The position numbers were made by a program, and so were the translations under genes. The notes beneath the pieces were generated by a model. That model did not search any database. It saw only the letters and a list, made by a program, of their open reading frames with translations, and was not told the DNA's origin. Below, one piece after another: positions 32,700 through 44,554 of a stretch of DNA of 64,000 nucleotides; position 1 is the stretch's first letter; each line of letters starts with the position of its first letter. This stretch comes from Reticulitermes speratus (taxonomy: Eukaryota > Arthropoda > Insecta > Blattodea > Rhinotermitidae), in NCBI GenBank assembly GCA_021186555.1, contig JAJKFL010000006.1, positions 41,398,705-41,462,704 on the forward strand, in the 5' to 3' direction.

Positions 32700-33255
32700 T
32701 CACAAGATTACATCGATTGAACGCCCCTTCGTCTTCTGAGCATGTTTTCCGTTTCCAACTGGCATCCTAACATGATACAGACGCACTTCGAGTCGGTCAG
32801 TCAAACCAAACCGAGCGTTACTCTGGATGACCTTCCGAGTACTTGCCAGTCCACATCAGGTTTCAATTGGTCACGGCGACGCAGACTAATCCAACCACCT
32901 TATCCTCGACATTCTCCGTATTTCGAATGGTGAGCCCCACCATATCTCTATTTGGCACTTCGTCAACTAGATAGTTTGTCAGCCCTGTAATGCATTCCTT
33001 GAGGTAAGTGGAAGGGTCCTGCTCCTCTCTCGGGGGGTTAAATTTGATCAACAAACTTCGCCCGGTTGCATTAAATTTTGGAAAAGATTTTGAAGTCTCA
33101 TCCAAAATTTCAAATGGTAGCTCTACTGCTGTCTCTAACACCGGGTTATTTATGTCAGGTGAACTAGCCTCCAACTCCGTCCATTCTTCCGTTAAGGAGG
33201 GAACTTCAGAAGAAGGAAAAGCTCTCTGCCTGTTCATAAACATTTTCTTTGCCAT
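32700..33255 (-). pseudogene. Polinton-like DNA polymerase B N-terminal fossil, unit 1
   Basis: The protein pattern RRRDQLKPDV..., SNARFGL, LEVRLDHVRMPVGNGK and KTKGRS is what I know from the front part of polymerase ORFs of Polinton/adinto-like elements in arthropods. Only this front fragment is present. No palm motifs, integrase or capsid gene is in the window. It is a broken fossil, present in all three units and so older than the triplication. Confidence 0.5.
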
Positions 33256-33259
33256 AATT

Positions 33260-35640
33260 TATTATAATTCTTATAGATTCACTTTAAACTAACGAACACC
33301 GTAGAAAATCACACACAGTAGCAAAATGTTCAGTACAACCGTAGCAAAAAAGTTCAGAAGATATATAAATCACAGCGATAGTAGAATGTTCAGTAGAATA
33401 TTAATTCTTCTGAGTGTCCAGTAGAAAAGCGTCCGTAGACAATACACTGATAAACACAGTAAGATATTAAACTAATAAACACCGTAGAAAATCAGCACAA
33501 GAGTAGAAAACGTAAATTCCACTTGTCTTCAATCCGTCTTCGGTAGCGGTAAAGTAATCTATTTGTCTTAAAACGCGCTCTAATATACAAAATGCGCGAC
33601 GTAATAGAGAACACCATCCTACTAAAACATGTCTGGACATGTTCACATGCCTTTGCTATTTGATGAGTCATCAAAATATAGTGACCTTGTTTATCACTTC
33701 GCTACCCTTAAAATGTACGTATTCTCATAGCATGTGAAAGGCACGCGGTGGCATATTTAGCTAGACACTGCTCTACAAGCGGGAAAGTCGTAATTCATTA
33801 ATAAAATCCTTCTGACCGCACTATGGTTGTGGGGTTGACTCAACCCCAACAGAATACCGGGGATATCTGATGGTGTTAAAGTAATGGGTGCACCTTCATG
33901 TACCAATTGTCTAGACGTCTGGGAACCCTAAGGGTCTGTCCAGGCCGTTAATTTGCAGGTAACCTACATAAGTTTCCGCCGCCTTTCTTGCTTCTTGTAT
34001 TTTTCAAGGTCTCTACTTAATGTCAATGCATATTAACATTTTCCATTCTTAGCTCTCTACATTATACCTACAAATTGTAACATTTTATTTTTAAAAACGT
34101 GTATTAATAATACATAATTATTGAAAACATTTATTCCCTTCCACACTGTGTCAGAGTCCTGTAACTACCACCTGCATGCTGGCGACGCTCTGTCTACCCA
34201 CTTAGGGTATCTTGACACAAGTGTAATTCTATTATTAAATGCATTATGCGTCTGGGAACCTACTTCCTAATTTTAAAAATAGCATATGACCTTAGGTATT
34301 TTCATTCCAAGCAACACCAAAACCATACCCTCCAGTTCATCAGTCGCTTAGTAAGCCAACGCTGTTCATAACATAAGTAAGTTAAATACAAGTTCAGTTA
34401 CGTAATAACGGCAAAAAAACCAGTTTAATACTTGCATTTGCAAATATTTAAAATTAGCGCATTTGCAAAACTACCGTATGTCTAAATAAAAAAAATAAAA
34501 TAGTAGCTTACGCTCAAACGTTTAGTTACTGATAATTTATTTAACTACTTTGTGAAAAAAACCTTTAATTATATTTAATATTATCGTTTCATATACCTAT
34601 TTAATTAACCTTATATTTATTAAAACAGTAATTAATTACGGTGGGGGATTGTTTACATAAAAAAAATCAGTCATCTATAGGGTGAGGGTTTGTTTACGTC
34701 CTACAAAGGTCATTAACCTGTGGGATAGGGCGTTTATCGTAACAACCAATAATTAAGGAAGGGCTTATTTACATCCTAAAAGGTCGTTGACCTAGAGGTG
34801 TACATCTGGAAATATCACTAATAGATGGGGTGGGGTTTGTTTACATCCTACAAGGTCGTTGACGTGTGGGGTGGGGTTTGTTTACATCCTACAAGGTCGT
34901 TGACCTGTGGGTGGGGGTTTGTTTACATTCGCTTCCTGTCGGCTCAATCATCGGCCATACCTCCATTATTACTACTGCTTTCTAATCCCCTCCCTTCGGT
35001 ACAGCGAGATTGCCGCCCTTTTCAAAATCGCCCGTTATTCTGCCCCACCATGTATAATGTAAAATTCGCAAGTAAGGTTGCAAAGTTACCTCAAAACACA
35101 ATTATTTTTACACAGTAAGTTTCTCTACTTAATTTTCACAAAGTACACTCAGTACTAGCTTAAAACTGTTATCATCTGCTCAAATTAAGCTAAAAGTTAT
35201 AAATTTTACGTGTAACACACAATTTCAAATTCAATTCCCAAACTCAAAGTTCAACCATTACAATCCGTTAAACTTTTCCAACCATATTTCCCATAACAAC
35301 AAATGTTATAGTGTCCGTATAGTTTACACAAATTTAGTATCAAACTCAAAGCACATTACCCTTATTGCATTTAGCTTTCCATTATTAACACTGTTAGTTA
35401 ATAATTTGACCATATGCTAACTGCATATTTTCCTTGTCGTCTGTGTTCCATATTGACACATGACAAATGTCATCCTAGACGCATGGCAGTGTTGACAGTG
35501 CTCAACTGTCAGCTGTTTCTTGATCGGCCTTTTTGATTTCCCTGCTGACCTAATTAACCACTCACTAGCATGATCAAGTGGGCGGAGTATATCACTCGCT
35601 AGTCTACCGTGAAATTGTACACATATTCAGATATGTTGTA
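33260..35640. other. AT-rich part of unit 1, no gene
   Basis: No coding sequence supported. The stretch 33300-33480 has loosely repeated agtagaa and tgttcagta words. The VNTR at 34640 lies in this part. Units 2 and 3 have the same at 40210-42560 and 47125-49470. Confidence 0.6.
34640..34935. repeat. Short VNTR with repeated gtttgtttaca
   Basis: About five degenerate copies of a unit of about 40 bases (gggtttgtttacatcctac, aaggtcgttgacctgtgg). Unit 1 has one more full copy than units 2 and 3 (near 41785 and 48690). Each copy carries TGTTTAC, the forkhead-factor core. Confidence 0.7.
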
Positions 35641-35765
35641 CATACTTAAGTAGTTGCAAATCGTTCGACCTCCCGTGGTTCTCTGCGCCCCAAATCCGAC
35701 AATTTTGTTTGTTGACGTACCCATTCAGTTGGAAGTGCGCCTCATCGCTAAAGATGATTTTCTTA

Positions 35766-36435
35766 GGCCGGTGTCAGACGAGGCCACCCGGGTGGCGCCA
35801 CTTATTTTCGTTGCCACTTGTTCCGCGACCCGGGTGGCGCGATCCGAGAAAAGCGGTCGAGTTGAAGTATGGAATTTCGCTAATTATTTCGTGAGCGAGG
35901 AGGGAGAACTTGCATGGCAATACAATATTATACGACGTTGACTTTTAAAACCAATTTGAGTGCTAAATATTTAGCAGAAATTTGGTGATATTTAGTAATA
36001 GTTCAGTGTTATTTAGAAACTGCAGAAACTTTAAAGTTCATGATTGTACTTACCGAAATTTTTTTTTCATCATTTGATGGCTCTTTTTTTTATTGACAAA
36101 GATATTAACTAACTCTTCCCATGCGTTATTCTTTTGCCAGTTCCAGTATTCGTCTGAAGCAACATCCCATATTGCTGGGCGCTGTTGAACTTTAAAAATA
36201 TAGGCATCAATGTCAAGCTTCATTGCAAAGTGGCCCCTTCTCGGTGGTGTCGTGTGACAGACTGAATGGAAAACAACTAGTTGACGAGGTGGCGCCACCT
36301 CGAAGTAGCGCGCTGAGTCGCTGGGCGACCCTCGCACGCGACTTGGTGGGTGGCGCCACCTCGTATGACAGGAGCAATTAAAATGTTCTTAGCCACTGGG
36401 TCGCGACACCCGGGTGTCCTCGTCTGACACCGGCC
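35766..36435 (-). mobile_element. 670-bp Harbinger-type element, unit 1
   Basis: The terminal inverted repeats begin ggccggtgtcagacgagg on both sides and match over about 29 bases with one mismatch. They are flanked by a TTA direct repeat (35763-35765 and 36436-36438), the target duplication typical of PIF/Harbinger. It is inserted in the mariner-like transposase. Inside is one exon of a MADF protein but no transposase, so it is a non-autonomous derivative. Confidence 0.85.
36054..36337 (-). CDS. MADF-domain first exon inside Harbinger, unit 1
   Basis: The frame contains MKLDIDAYIFKVQQRPAIWD, then EYWNWQKNNAWEELVN and a basic end, followed by a good donor (ttcg|gtaagt) at 36053. The D-x-W-x(n)-W-x(n)-AWEE spacing is that of MADF/Myb-like DNA-binding domains. 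Harbinger elements carry such a second protein, which brings the transposase to DNA. Following exons are not present in the element, so the protein is partial. Confidence 0.6.
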
Positions 36436-37391
36436 TTAGAAACATTGCCGTCCACCTTTTCGTTTCCCAACATCCAATTGACAAATTCTCGGCGCTTTGC
36501 GTCAGTTGAAGATTGTAGGCATGCAGATGCAAATCATTTTTGAGAATTCGCTGCTTCGTGCTCCTCGGAATGGCCAACTGTTTTGAACGACGGCGAATCG
36601 ATTTCCCCGGACTCACATCAACACTTTGTCTCACGACGGCGATGTTTTCAAGAGACCGACGAGCACGAGCACACCCGGGTGATTTAATGTCCACAATCGA
36701 TCCTGTTTCCTCGAATTTCTTAATCAGTGTCTGAACTGTTGACTGATTAGGCGCATTTTGTCGACCGAAAATTCCACGAAGTTTTCGAACTGTCTCTGCG
36801 TAACATTCCCCGTACTTGTAATGCGTTTTCACCATCACTAGGCGTTGTTCCTTCGTGTAGCGCTCCATGACAACTAATCGCAACACAAATAGATGGCAAA
36901 TGTTTAATTTTCAGTGCCGCCAACCTAACAGAGCGACAACGGCGGGCAATTCAAATCTTGTGTTCTTTGTGGACATTCTTTATATACGCACGGCGTCTAC
37001 GGAAGATTCCCTAACAGTGAGGAGAATGAAAACTCCATATTTCGTCTGCACCCGGTCTGCTGTAAGGACGGGATATTCTTTGTTCATCTGTAATGAGCCG
37101 ATGCACAACAATCATAATCGAAGAGATAAAGGGAGAATAATATCCATATCTGTATTGTTAGAAGACGTAATTGTCTGGGCTTGAATGAGAACTCTTGCTC
37201 CGTATGCTTTACATGCACGATGTAGTATAAGCTAAATGACTTGAAATGTGACACTTGAAACCAGAAGACGTTAAAATTCCAGGCAACACGGGTAAAATGT
37301 AGTTGCTAATCCGAAATGATAAGAATTTTATGCTGTGAAATAATATTGAGTTCTTAAACCTCGTAACTCAGTACATGATCCGCATACATAC

Positions 37392-37508
37392 ATGTACGAG
37401 GTGTGGCGGAGCAAAAATCTGTTTGACTGCTTTGTCCATTTCTTCATGCTTCTTCTGTATTTCAGCATCCTTTTTGGCACACAGTGTCTGTAACTGTTCA
37501 ACTTCTTC
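37392..37508 (-). CDS. Coiled-coil exon, 39 codons, unit 1
   Basis: This 117-base phase-0 exon lies between tttcag|gaagaa and tacat|gtatgt. It reads EEVEQLQTLCAKKDAEIQKK, then HEEMDKAVKQ, strongly coiled coil. The length and phase fit the exon family at 4505, 11590 and 26276. A CA microsatellite lies close to the acceptor side (37546-37570). The presence of this exon ties the 6.9-kb unit to the host gene. Confidence 0.6.
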
Positions 37509-37629
37509 CTGAAATGATAATAGACACATGTACTCGTACACTTACAACACACACACACACACACACACACTATGTACCACGTTTTATCACTTTGTGACAG
37601 TGTGCTTGCTATAATACTGTTATTACCCT

Positions 37630-38392
37630 CACAAACTTCTGATTTTAATGCCATCTGCATCTGACAGCAAGTAAATACAGTCTGTAGTAGGGGAGGGGGG
37701 ATGTTTAAAGCCTCGTCGTGCCACAACCCTGTCTGGTTTTTGGACAGTGGTTATTCCAGTTTCATCCATATTCCAAATATCACTTGGACCCACACGAAGA
37801 CGATTCAGCACCTTTTGCAAATTATCAAAAAAGGCATTAACATTTGTTTTGTTAAAGCTTGATGCTCTTGCAATGCTTGTAGGTTTTGGTTTCCGCAGTG
37901 ACAAAGCGGTGTGTCGCTTTAGGAAACCTTTCAACCAATCTACACCAGCCAACTTCGTATCATGCCAGTTTTGTGGTAATGAAATCTTCAAGGCGGTACC
38001 ATATTGGAAAGCGAGTTTGCGAACTTCCGTACAGGACAACCCATAATATATATCTGCTGCCTTTTTCAGATATTCTTCTAAAGCATTTTGTTGAGCATCA
38101 TTGAATACCTATCGGGAAGAGACACGACATATGTTATTTGTTAATAAAGTCTTCCCTAAGTGAAAATTAGTTAAAAGCTGTAAAAACATATTCGGAAGTA
38201 AATAACAGAACTTACTTGTCGAATTCGGATATACACTGTGTTAAACGACGGTGTTCGTGCGGTGCCTTTAAATGTCATCCTCTGTTGCCTTTTTGCAGTA
38301 CCTTGTCAAACTACGAAAGGGAATGTCAAAATCCTTCGCTGTGTTCCTTATTGACTTGCCATGTTTTCGCACAGCTTTCACAGCTTGTGGAC
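37630..38392 (-). pseudogene. Pogo-type transposase relic, unit 1
   Basis: Minus strand: an exon with KAVRKHGKSIRNTAKDFDIP (psq-type HTH), a frame change, then after the acceptor cccgatag, QQNALEEYLKKAADIYYG, LSCTEVRKLAFQYG, WLKGFLKRHTALSLRKP and DIWNMDETGITTVQKP (first catalytic D). It breaks soon after VVARRGFK. The 5' end is cut at 38392, where the unit tail begins. The complete 5' end is only in unit 3. Confidence 0.75.
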
Positions 38393-38780
38393 ATGAACAC
38401 AAAGGTAATGTACTTTTAGTCTTTAGAAGGCGTTGGATACTACATTGTGAGGTAAAAACGTAAGGATTCTGAGACCATAGACATTCTTTAGACGACGATA
38501 AATTTTTATTTTATTATGCATAAGTTTTACTACACGATAGATTATATTTATAATTAATTGACGTAGTAAACTGGAATTATAGACTTGTATATGAATTATG
38601 TAATAGGTACAAGTACGGACTTGTTATGCTAGACAGACAGGCAGGTGCACGCAGATATAGCTTGACCCCCTACGGCAACATACTATTTAGAGCATTGGAA
38701 TGTAGGTAGACTCTCTGTAACCAAACGATCAGGTGTTTACACAGCTGGTTCAATATGCAAAGACTAGTAGGCTTTACTTA
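38393..38780. repeat. Junction segment between units 1 and 2
   Basis: These 388 bases join the cut pogo gene to the start of unit 2. Their low-coordinate part resembles the FYRRLR ORF region on minus (FYRRL and LRFLPHNVV-like words), only diverged. Their end, agtaggcttta, runs into the unit start in the same order as at 63345 near the window end. The segment is absent to the left of unit 1 and to the right of unit 3. Confidence 0.6.
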
Positions 38781-39319
38781 ATGATGTACAGAAATAATTA
38801 TTATTTTGCTTTGAAGTCTGTAGACATTAATGTACTTTGTACATATTGTGTTTAGAAAATAAACGTTTTAGCATAGAAATGATTCTTGATGTGTTATAAC
38901 TTTACATTGCAAGTTTTGTTTTTAACTGCAATAGATGATAAGTTTTAATAATTAACTGATTATATACGTTGGTACGTACAATGCATGGCTATTAGTATTA
39001 TGCTATTACACTGAATATAGTTACTTAAATTATCAAAAAGCATATGTTATTAAACATCGTACGGTATTGATGCTAAACTGATTATTTGTGAATATGTAAC
39101 TGAAAATATAAGGTACTTTGTGAAACAATTACTTTAGACATTTATGAATAAAGGGAAAAAGGATCGGATGGCAATTCATAGAACATGAGAACAAAAGATA
39201 GTAGGCTGAAAACTTACTTACTTTACTTAAATTATTAAATAACTACAGAAAAGTTAATACATAAATTAAAATGAACACTAGAGGTTTATGCAAACCCAAT
39301 TATTGAGGATGCATTCCAT

Positions 39320-39643
39320 TTATATGTCGACATGACCACAAAGTTTGTGTGGTTTTCCATCCTCAGATGGCACTGGTATAACTTTTTGTGGTAAAAAACG
39401 TAGTGATCCAGAGATCATAGCAATTCTTAGGCGACGATAAAATTGCTTTTGATCTTCACAGCGTGCTAGCGTTTCTTTATTTTTTAAGACACTTATCACA
39501 CGTTGTTTGTTTATTAACGTACGAAGGTGAAAATGGATGATAGGCGAAAACCCTTTTTTGTGGATGGTCAGGCTGAACGGAGTTCCGTGAATTTTCCGTG
39601 ATTCTATTAGCGATACGATGGACATGTTATGTTTACCAGCCAT
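39320..39643 (-). CDS. FYRRLR-family ORF, unit 2
   Basis: 107 codons, same family as 14800 and 32375. It contains QKQFYRRLRIAMISGSLRF and VIPVPSEDGKP. No known domain recognised. Confidence 0.4.
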   Translation of the reverse strand: MAGKHNMSIVSLIESRKIHGTPFSLTIHKKGFSPIIHFHLRTLINKQRVISVLKNKETLARCEDQKQFYRRLRIAMISGSLRFLPQKVIPVPSEDGKPHKLCGHVDI

Positions 39644-39644
39644 T

Positions 39645-40202
39645 TCACAAGATTACATCGATTGAACGCCCCTTCGTCTTCTGAGCATGTTTTCCGTTTC
39701 CAACTGGCATCCTAACATGATCCAGACGCACTTCGAGTCGGTCAGTCAAACCAAACCGAGCGTTACTCTGGATGACCTTCCCGAGTACTTGCCAGTCCAC
39801 ATCAGGTTTCAATTGGTCACGGCGACGCAGACTAATCCCAACCACCTTATCCTCGACATTCTCCGTATTTCGAATGGTGAGCCCCACCATATCTCTATTT
39901 GGCACTTCGTCAACTAGATAGTTTGTCAGCCCTGTAATGCATTCCTTGAGGTAAGTGGAAGGGTCCTGCTCCTCTCTCGGGGGGTTAAATTTGATCAACA
40001 AACTTCGCCCGGTTGCATTAAATTTTGGAAAAGATTTTGAAGTCTCATCCAAAATTTCAAATGGTAGCTCTACTGCTGTCTCTAACACCGGGTTATTTAT
40101 GTCAGGTGAACTAGCCTCCAACTCCGTCCATTCTTCCGTTAAGGAGGGAACTTCAGAAGAAGGAAAAGCTCTCTGCCTGTTCATAAACATTTTCTTTGCC
40201 AT
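39645..40202 (-). pseudogene. Polinton-like polymerase fossil, unit 2
   Basis: The same front fragment as in unit 1, seen over about 185 codons, with LEVRLDHVRMPVGNGK. It is a broken element and the rest of the polymerase is absent. Confidence 0.5.
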
Positions 40203-42559
40203 AATTTATTATAATTATTATAGATTCACTTACTTTAAACTAACGAACACCGTAGAAAATCACACACAGTAGCAAAATGTTCAGTACAACCGTAGCAAAA
40301 AAGTTCAGAAGATATATAAATCACAGCGATAGTAGAATGTTCAGTAGAATATTAATTCTTCTGAGTGTCCAGTAGAAAAGCGTCCGTAGACAATACACTG
40401 ATAAACACAGTAAGATATTAAACTAATAAACACCGTAGAAAATCAGCACAAGAGTAGAAAACGTAAATTCCACTTGTCTTCAATCCGTCTTCGGTAGCGG
40501 TAAAGTAATCTATTTGTCTTAAAACGCGCTCTAATATACAAAATGCGCGGACGTAATAGAGAACACCATCCTACTAAAACATGTCTGGACATGTTCACAT
40601 GCCTTTGCTATTTGATGAGTCATCAAAATATAGTGACCTTGTTTATCACTTCGCTACCCTTAAAATGTACGTATTCTCATAGCATGTGAAAGGCACGCGG
40701 TGGCATATTTAGCTAGACACTGCTCTACAAGCGGGAAAGTCGTAATTCATTAATAAAATCCTTCTGACCGCACTATGGTTGTGGGGTTGACTCAACCCCT
40801 AACAGAATACCAGGGATATCTGATGGTGTTAAAGGTAATGGGTGCACCTTCATGTACCAATTGTCTAGACGTCTGGGAACCCTAAGGGTCTGTCCAGGCC
40901 GTTAATTTGCAGGTAACCTACATAAGTTTCCGCCGTCCTTTCTTGCTTCTTGTATTTTTCAAGGTCTCTACTTAATGTCAATGCATATTAACATTTTCCA
41001 TTCTTAGCTCTCTACATTATACCTACAAATTGTAACATTTTATTTTTAAAACGTGTATTAATAATACATAATTTATTGAAAACATTTATTCCCTTCCCAC
41101 ACTGTGTCAGAGTCCTGTAACTACCACCTGCATGCTGGCGACGCTCTGTCTACCCACTTAGGGTATCTTGACACAAGTGTAATTGTATTATTAAATGCAT
41201 TATGCGTCTGGGAACCTACTTCCTAATTTTAAAAATAGCATATGACCTTAGGTATTTTCATTCCAAGCAACACCAAAACCATACCCTCTAGTTCATCAGT
41301 CGCTTAGTAAGCCAACGCTGTTTATAACATAAGTAAGTTAAATACAAGTTCAGTTACGTAATAACGGCAAAAAAACCAGTTTAATACTTGCATTTGCAAA
41401 TATTTAAAATTAGCGCATTTGCAAAACTACCGTATGTCTAAATAAAAAAAATAAAATAGTAGCTTACGCTCAAACGTTTAGTTACTGATAATTTATTTAA
41501 CTACTTTGTGAAAAAAAAACCTTTAATTATATTTAATATTATCGTTTCATATACCTATTTAATTAACCTAATATTTATTAAAACAGTAATTAATTACGGT
41601 GGGGGATTGTTTACATAAAAAAAATCACTCATCTATAGGGTGAGGGTTTGTTTACGTCCTACAAAGGTCATTAACCTGTGGGATAGGGCGTTTATCCTAA
41701 CAACCAATAATTAAGGAAGGGCTTATTTACATCCTAAAAGGTCGTTGACCTAGAGGTGTACATCTGGAAATATCACTAATAGATGGGTGGGGTTTGTTTA
41801 CATCCTACAAGGTCGTTGACCTGTGGGTGGGGGTTTGTTTACATTCGCTTCCTGTCGGCTCAATCATCGGCCATACCTCCATTATTACTACTGCTTTCTA
41901 ATCCCCTCCCTTCGGTACAGCGAGATTGCCGCCCTTTTCAAAATCGCCCGTTATTCTGCCCCACCATGTATAATGTAAAATTCGCAAGTAAGGTTGCAAA
42001 GTTACCTCAAAACACAATTATTTTTACACAGTAAGTTTCTCTACTTAATTTTCACAAAGTACACTCAGTACTAGCTTAAAACTGTTATCATCTGCTCAAA
42101 TTAAGCTAAAAGTTATAAATTTTACGTGTAACACACAATTTCAAATTCAATTCCCAAACTCAAAGTTCAACCATTACAATCCGTTAAACTTTTACAACCA
42201 TATTTCCCATAACAACAAATGTTATAGTGTCCGTATAGTTTACACAAATTCAGTATCAAACTCAAAGCACATTACCCTTATTGCATTTAGCTTTCCATTA
42301 TTAACACTGTTAGTTAATAATTTGACCATATGCTAACTGCATATTTTCCTTGTCGTCTGTGTTCCATATTGACACATGACAAATGTCATCCTAGACGCAT
42401 GGCAGTGTTGACAGTGCTCAACTGTCAGCTGTTTCTTGATCGGCCTTTTTGATTTCCCTGCTGACCTAATTAACCACTCACTAGCATGATCAAGTGGGCG
42501 GAGTATATCACTCGCTAGTCTACCGTGAAATTGTACACATCTTCAGATATGTTGTACAT

Positions 42560-43785
42560 ACTTAAGTAGTTGCAAATCGTTCGACCTCCCGTGGTTCTCT
42601 GCGCCCCAAATCCGACAATTTTGTTTGTTGACGTACCCATTCAGTTGGAAGTGCGCCTCATCGCTAAAGATGATTTTCTTAGGCCGGTGTCAGACGAGGC
42701 CACCCGGGTGGCGCCACTTATTTTCGTTGCCACTTGTTCCGCGACCCGGGTGGCGCGATCCGAGAAAAGCGGTCGAGTTGAAGTATGGAATTTCGCTAAT
42801 TATTTCGTGAGCGAGGAGGGAGAACTTGCATGGCAATACAATATTATACGACGTTGACTTTTAAAACCAATTTGAGTGCTAAATATTTAGCAGAAATTTG
42901 GTGATATTTAGTAATAGTTCAGTGTTATTTAGAAACTGCAGAAACTTTAAAGTTCATGATTGTACTTACCGAAATTTTTTTTTCATCATTTGATGGCTCT
43001 TTTTTTTATTGACAAAGATATTAACTAACTCTTCCCATGCGTTATTCTTTTGCCAGTTCGAGTATTCGTCTGAAGCAACATCCCATATTGCTGGGCGCTG
43101 TTGAACTTTAAAAATATAGGCATCAATGTCAAGCTTCATTGCAAAGTGGCCCCTTCTCGGTGGTGTCGTGTGACAGACTGAATGGAAAACAACTAGTTGA
43201 CGAGGTGGCGCCACCTCGAAGTAGCGCGCTGAGTCGCTGGGCGACCCTCGCACGCGACTTGGTGGGTGGCGCCACCTCGTATGACAGGAGCAATTAAAAT
43301 GTTCTTAGCCACTGGGTCGCGACACCCGGGTGTCCTCGTCTGACACCGGCCTTAGAAACATTGCCGTCCACCTTTTCGTTTCCCAACATCCAATTGACAA
43401 ATTCTCGGCCTTTGCGTCAGTTGAAGATTGTAGGCATGCAGATGCAAATCATTTTTGAGAATTCGCTGCTTCGTGCTCCTCGGAATGGCCAACTGTTTTG
43501 AACGACGGCGAATCGATTTCCCCGGACTCACATCAACACTTTGTCTCACGACGGCGATGTTTTCAAGAGACCGACGAGCACGAGCACACCCGGGTGATTT
43601 AATGTCCACAATCGATCCTGTTTCCTCGAATTTCTTAATCAGTGTCTGAACTGTTGACTGATTAGGCGCATTTTGTCGACCGAAAATTCCACGAAGTTTT
43701 CGAACTGTCTCTGCGTAACATTCCCCGTACTTGTAATGCGTTTTCACCATCACTAGGCGTTGTTCCTTCGTGTAGCGCTCCATGA
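42560..43785 (-). pseudogene. Mariner-like relic split by Harbinger, unit 2
   Basis: Copy of 35645-36868. One base is missing near the Harbinger side of the transposase (ctcggccttt against ctcggcgcttt on plus). Confidence 0.7.
42682..43351 (-). mobile_element. 670-bp Harbinger-type element, unit 2
   Basis: Same length, terminal repeats and TTA duplication as in unit 1, with the same MADF exon (42970-43253; one residue differs, EYSNWQ for EYWNWQ, which replaces a conserved tryptophan). Confidence 0.85.
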
Positions 43786-44307
43786 CAACTAATCGCAACA
43801 CAAATAGATGGCAAATGTTTAATTTTCAGTGCCGCCAACCTAACAGAGCGACAACGGCGGGCAATTCAAATCTTGTGTTCTTTGTGGGACATTCTTTATA
43901 TACGCACGGCGTCTACGGAAGATTCCCTAACAGTGAGGAGAATGAAAACTCCATATTTCGTCTGCACCCGGTCTGCTGTAAGGACGGGATATTCTTTGTT
44001 CATCTGTAATGAGCCGATGCACAACAATCATAATCGAAGAGATAAAGGGAGAATAATATCCATATCTGTATTGTTAGAAGACGTAATTGTCTGGGCTTGA
44101 ATGAGAACTCTTGCTCCGTATGCTTTACATGCACGATGTAGTATAAGCTAAATGACTTGAAATGTGACACTTGAAACCAGAAGACGTTAAAATTCCAGGC
44201 AACACGGGTAAAATGTAGTTGCTAATCCGAAATGATAAGAATTTTATGCTGTGAAATAATATTGAGTTCTTAAACCTCGTAACTCAGTACATGATCCGCA
44301 TACATAC

Positions 44308-44424
44308 ATGTACGAGGTGTGGCGGAGCAAAAATCTGTTTGACTGCTTTGTCCATTTCTTCATGCTTCTTCTGTATTTCAGCATCCTTTTTGGCACACAG
44401 TGTCTGTAACTGTTCAACTTCTTC
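44308..44424 (-). CDS. Coiled-coil exon, 39 codons, unit 2
   Basis: Identical in layout to 37392-37508: 117 bases, phase 0, same splice borders, beginning EEVEQLQTLCAKKDAEIQKK. Confidence 0.6.
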
Positions 44425-44554
44425 CTGAAATGATAATAGACACATGTACTCGTACACTTACAACACACACACACACACACACACACTATGTACCACGTTT
44501 TATCACTTTGTGACAGTGTGCTTGCTATAATACTGTTATTACCCTCACAAACTT

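Larger units (their letters stand above)
35645..36868 (-). pseudogene. Mariner-like transposase relic split by Harbinger, unit 1
   Basis: The minus strand begins MERYTKEQRLVMVKTHYKYG (36868). It has HTH words RLRGIFGRQNAPNQSTVQ and LHLHAYNLQLTQ, and continues to GCWETKRW before the Harbinger insertion. On the far side FSDEAHFQLNGYVNKQNCR (first catalytic D) follows to GAENHGRSNDLQ, where the copy ends. The second and third D are missing. The SDEAHF.LNG.VNKQN pattern places it with the elements at 17460 and 60480. Confidence 0.7.
31836..38780. repeat. 6.9-kb tandem unit, copy 1
   Basis: The anchor word atgtacagaaataattatta starts at 31841, 38784 and 45700, giving periods of 6943 and 6916. Within the unit, in order: FYRRLR ORF, Polinton-like fossil, AT-rich stretch with a small VNTR, mariner-like relic with nested Harbinger, coiled-coil exon, pogo relic, and a 388-base tail. 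The copies differ mainly by single bases, VNTR number and microsatellite length. Confidence 0.9.

Noticed and set aside
33008-33292. Plus-strand ORF seen in each 6.9-kb unit
   Set aside because: Antisense of the Polinton-like fragment; the protein pattern is on the minus strand.
37541-37572. CA microsatellite as a CRISPR-like or regulatory array
   Set aside because: Simple dinucleotide repeat with different lengths in the three units; no spacers.
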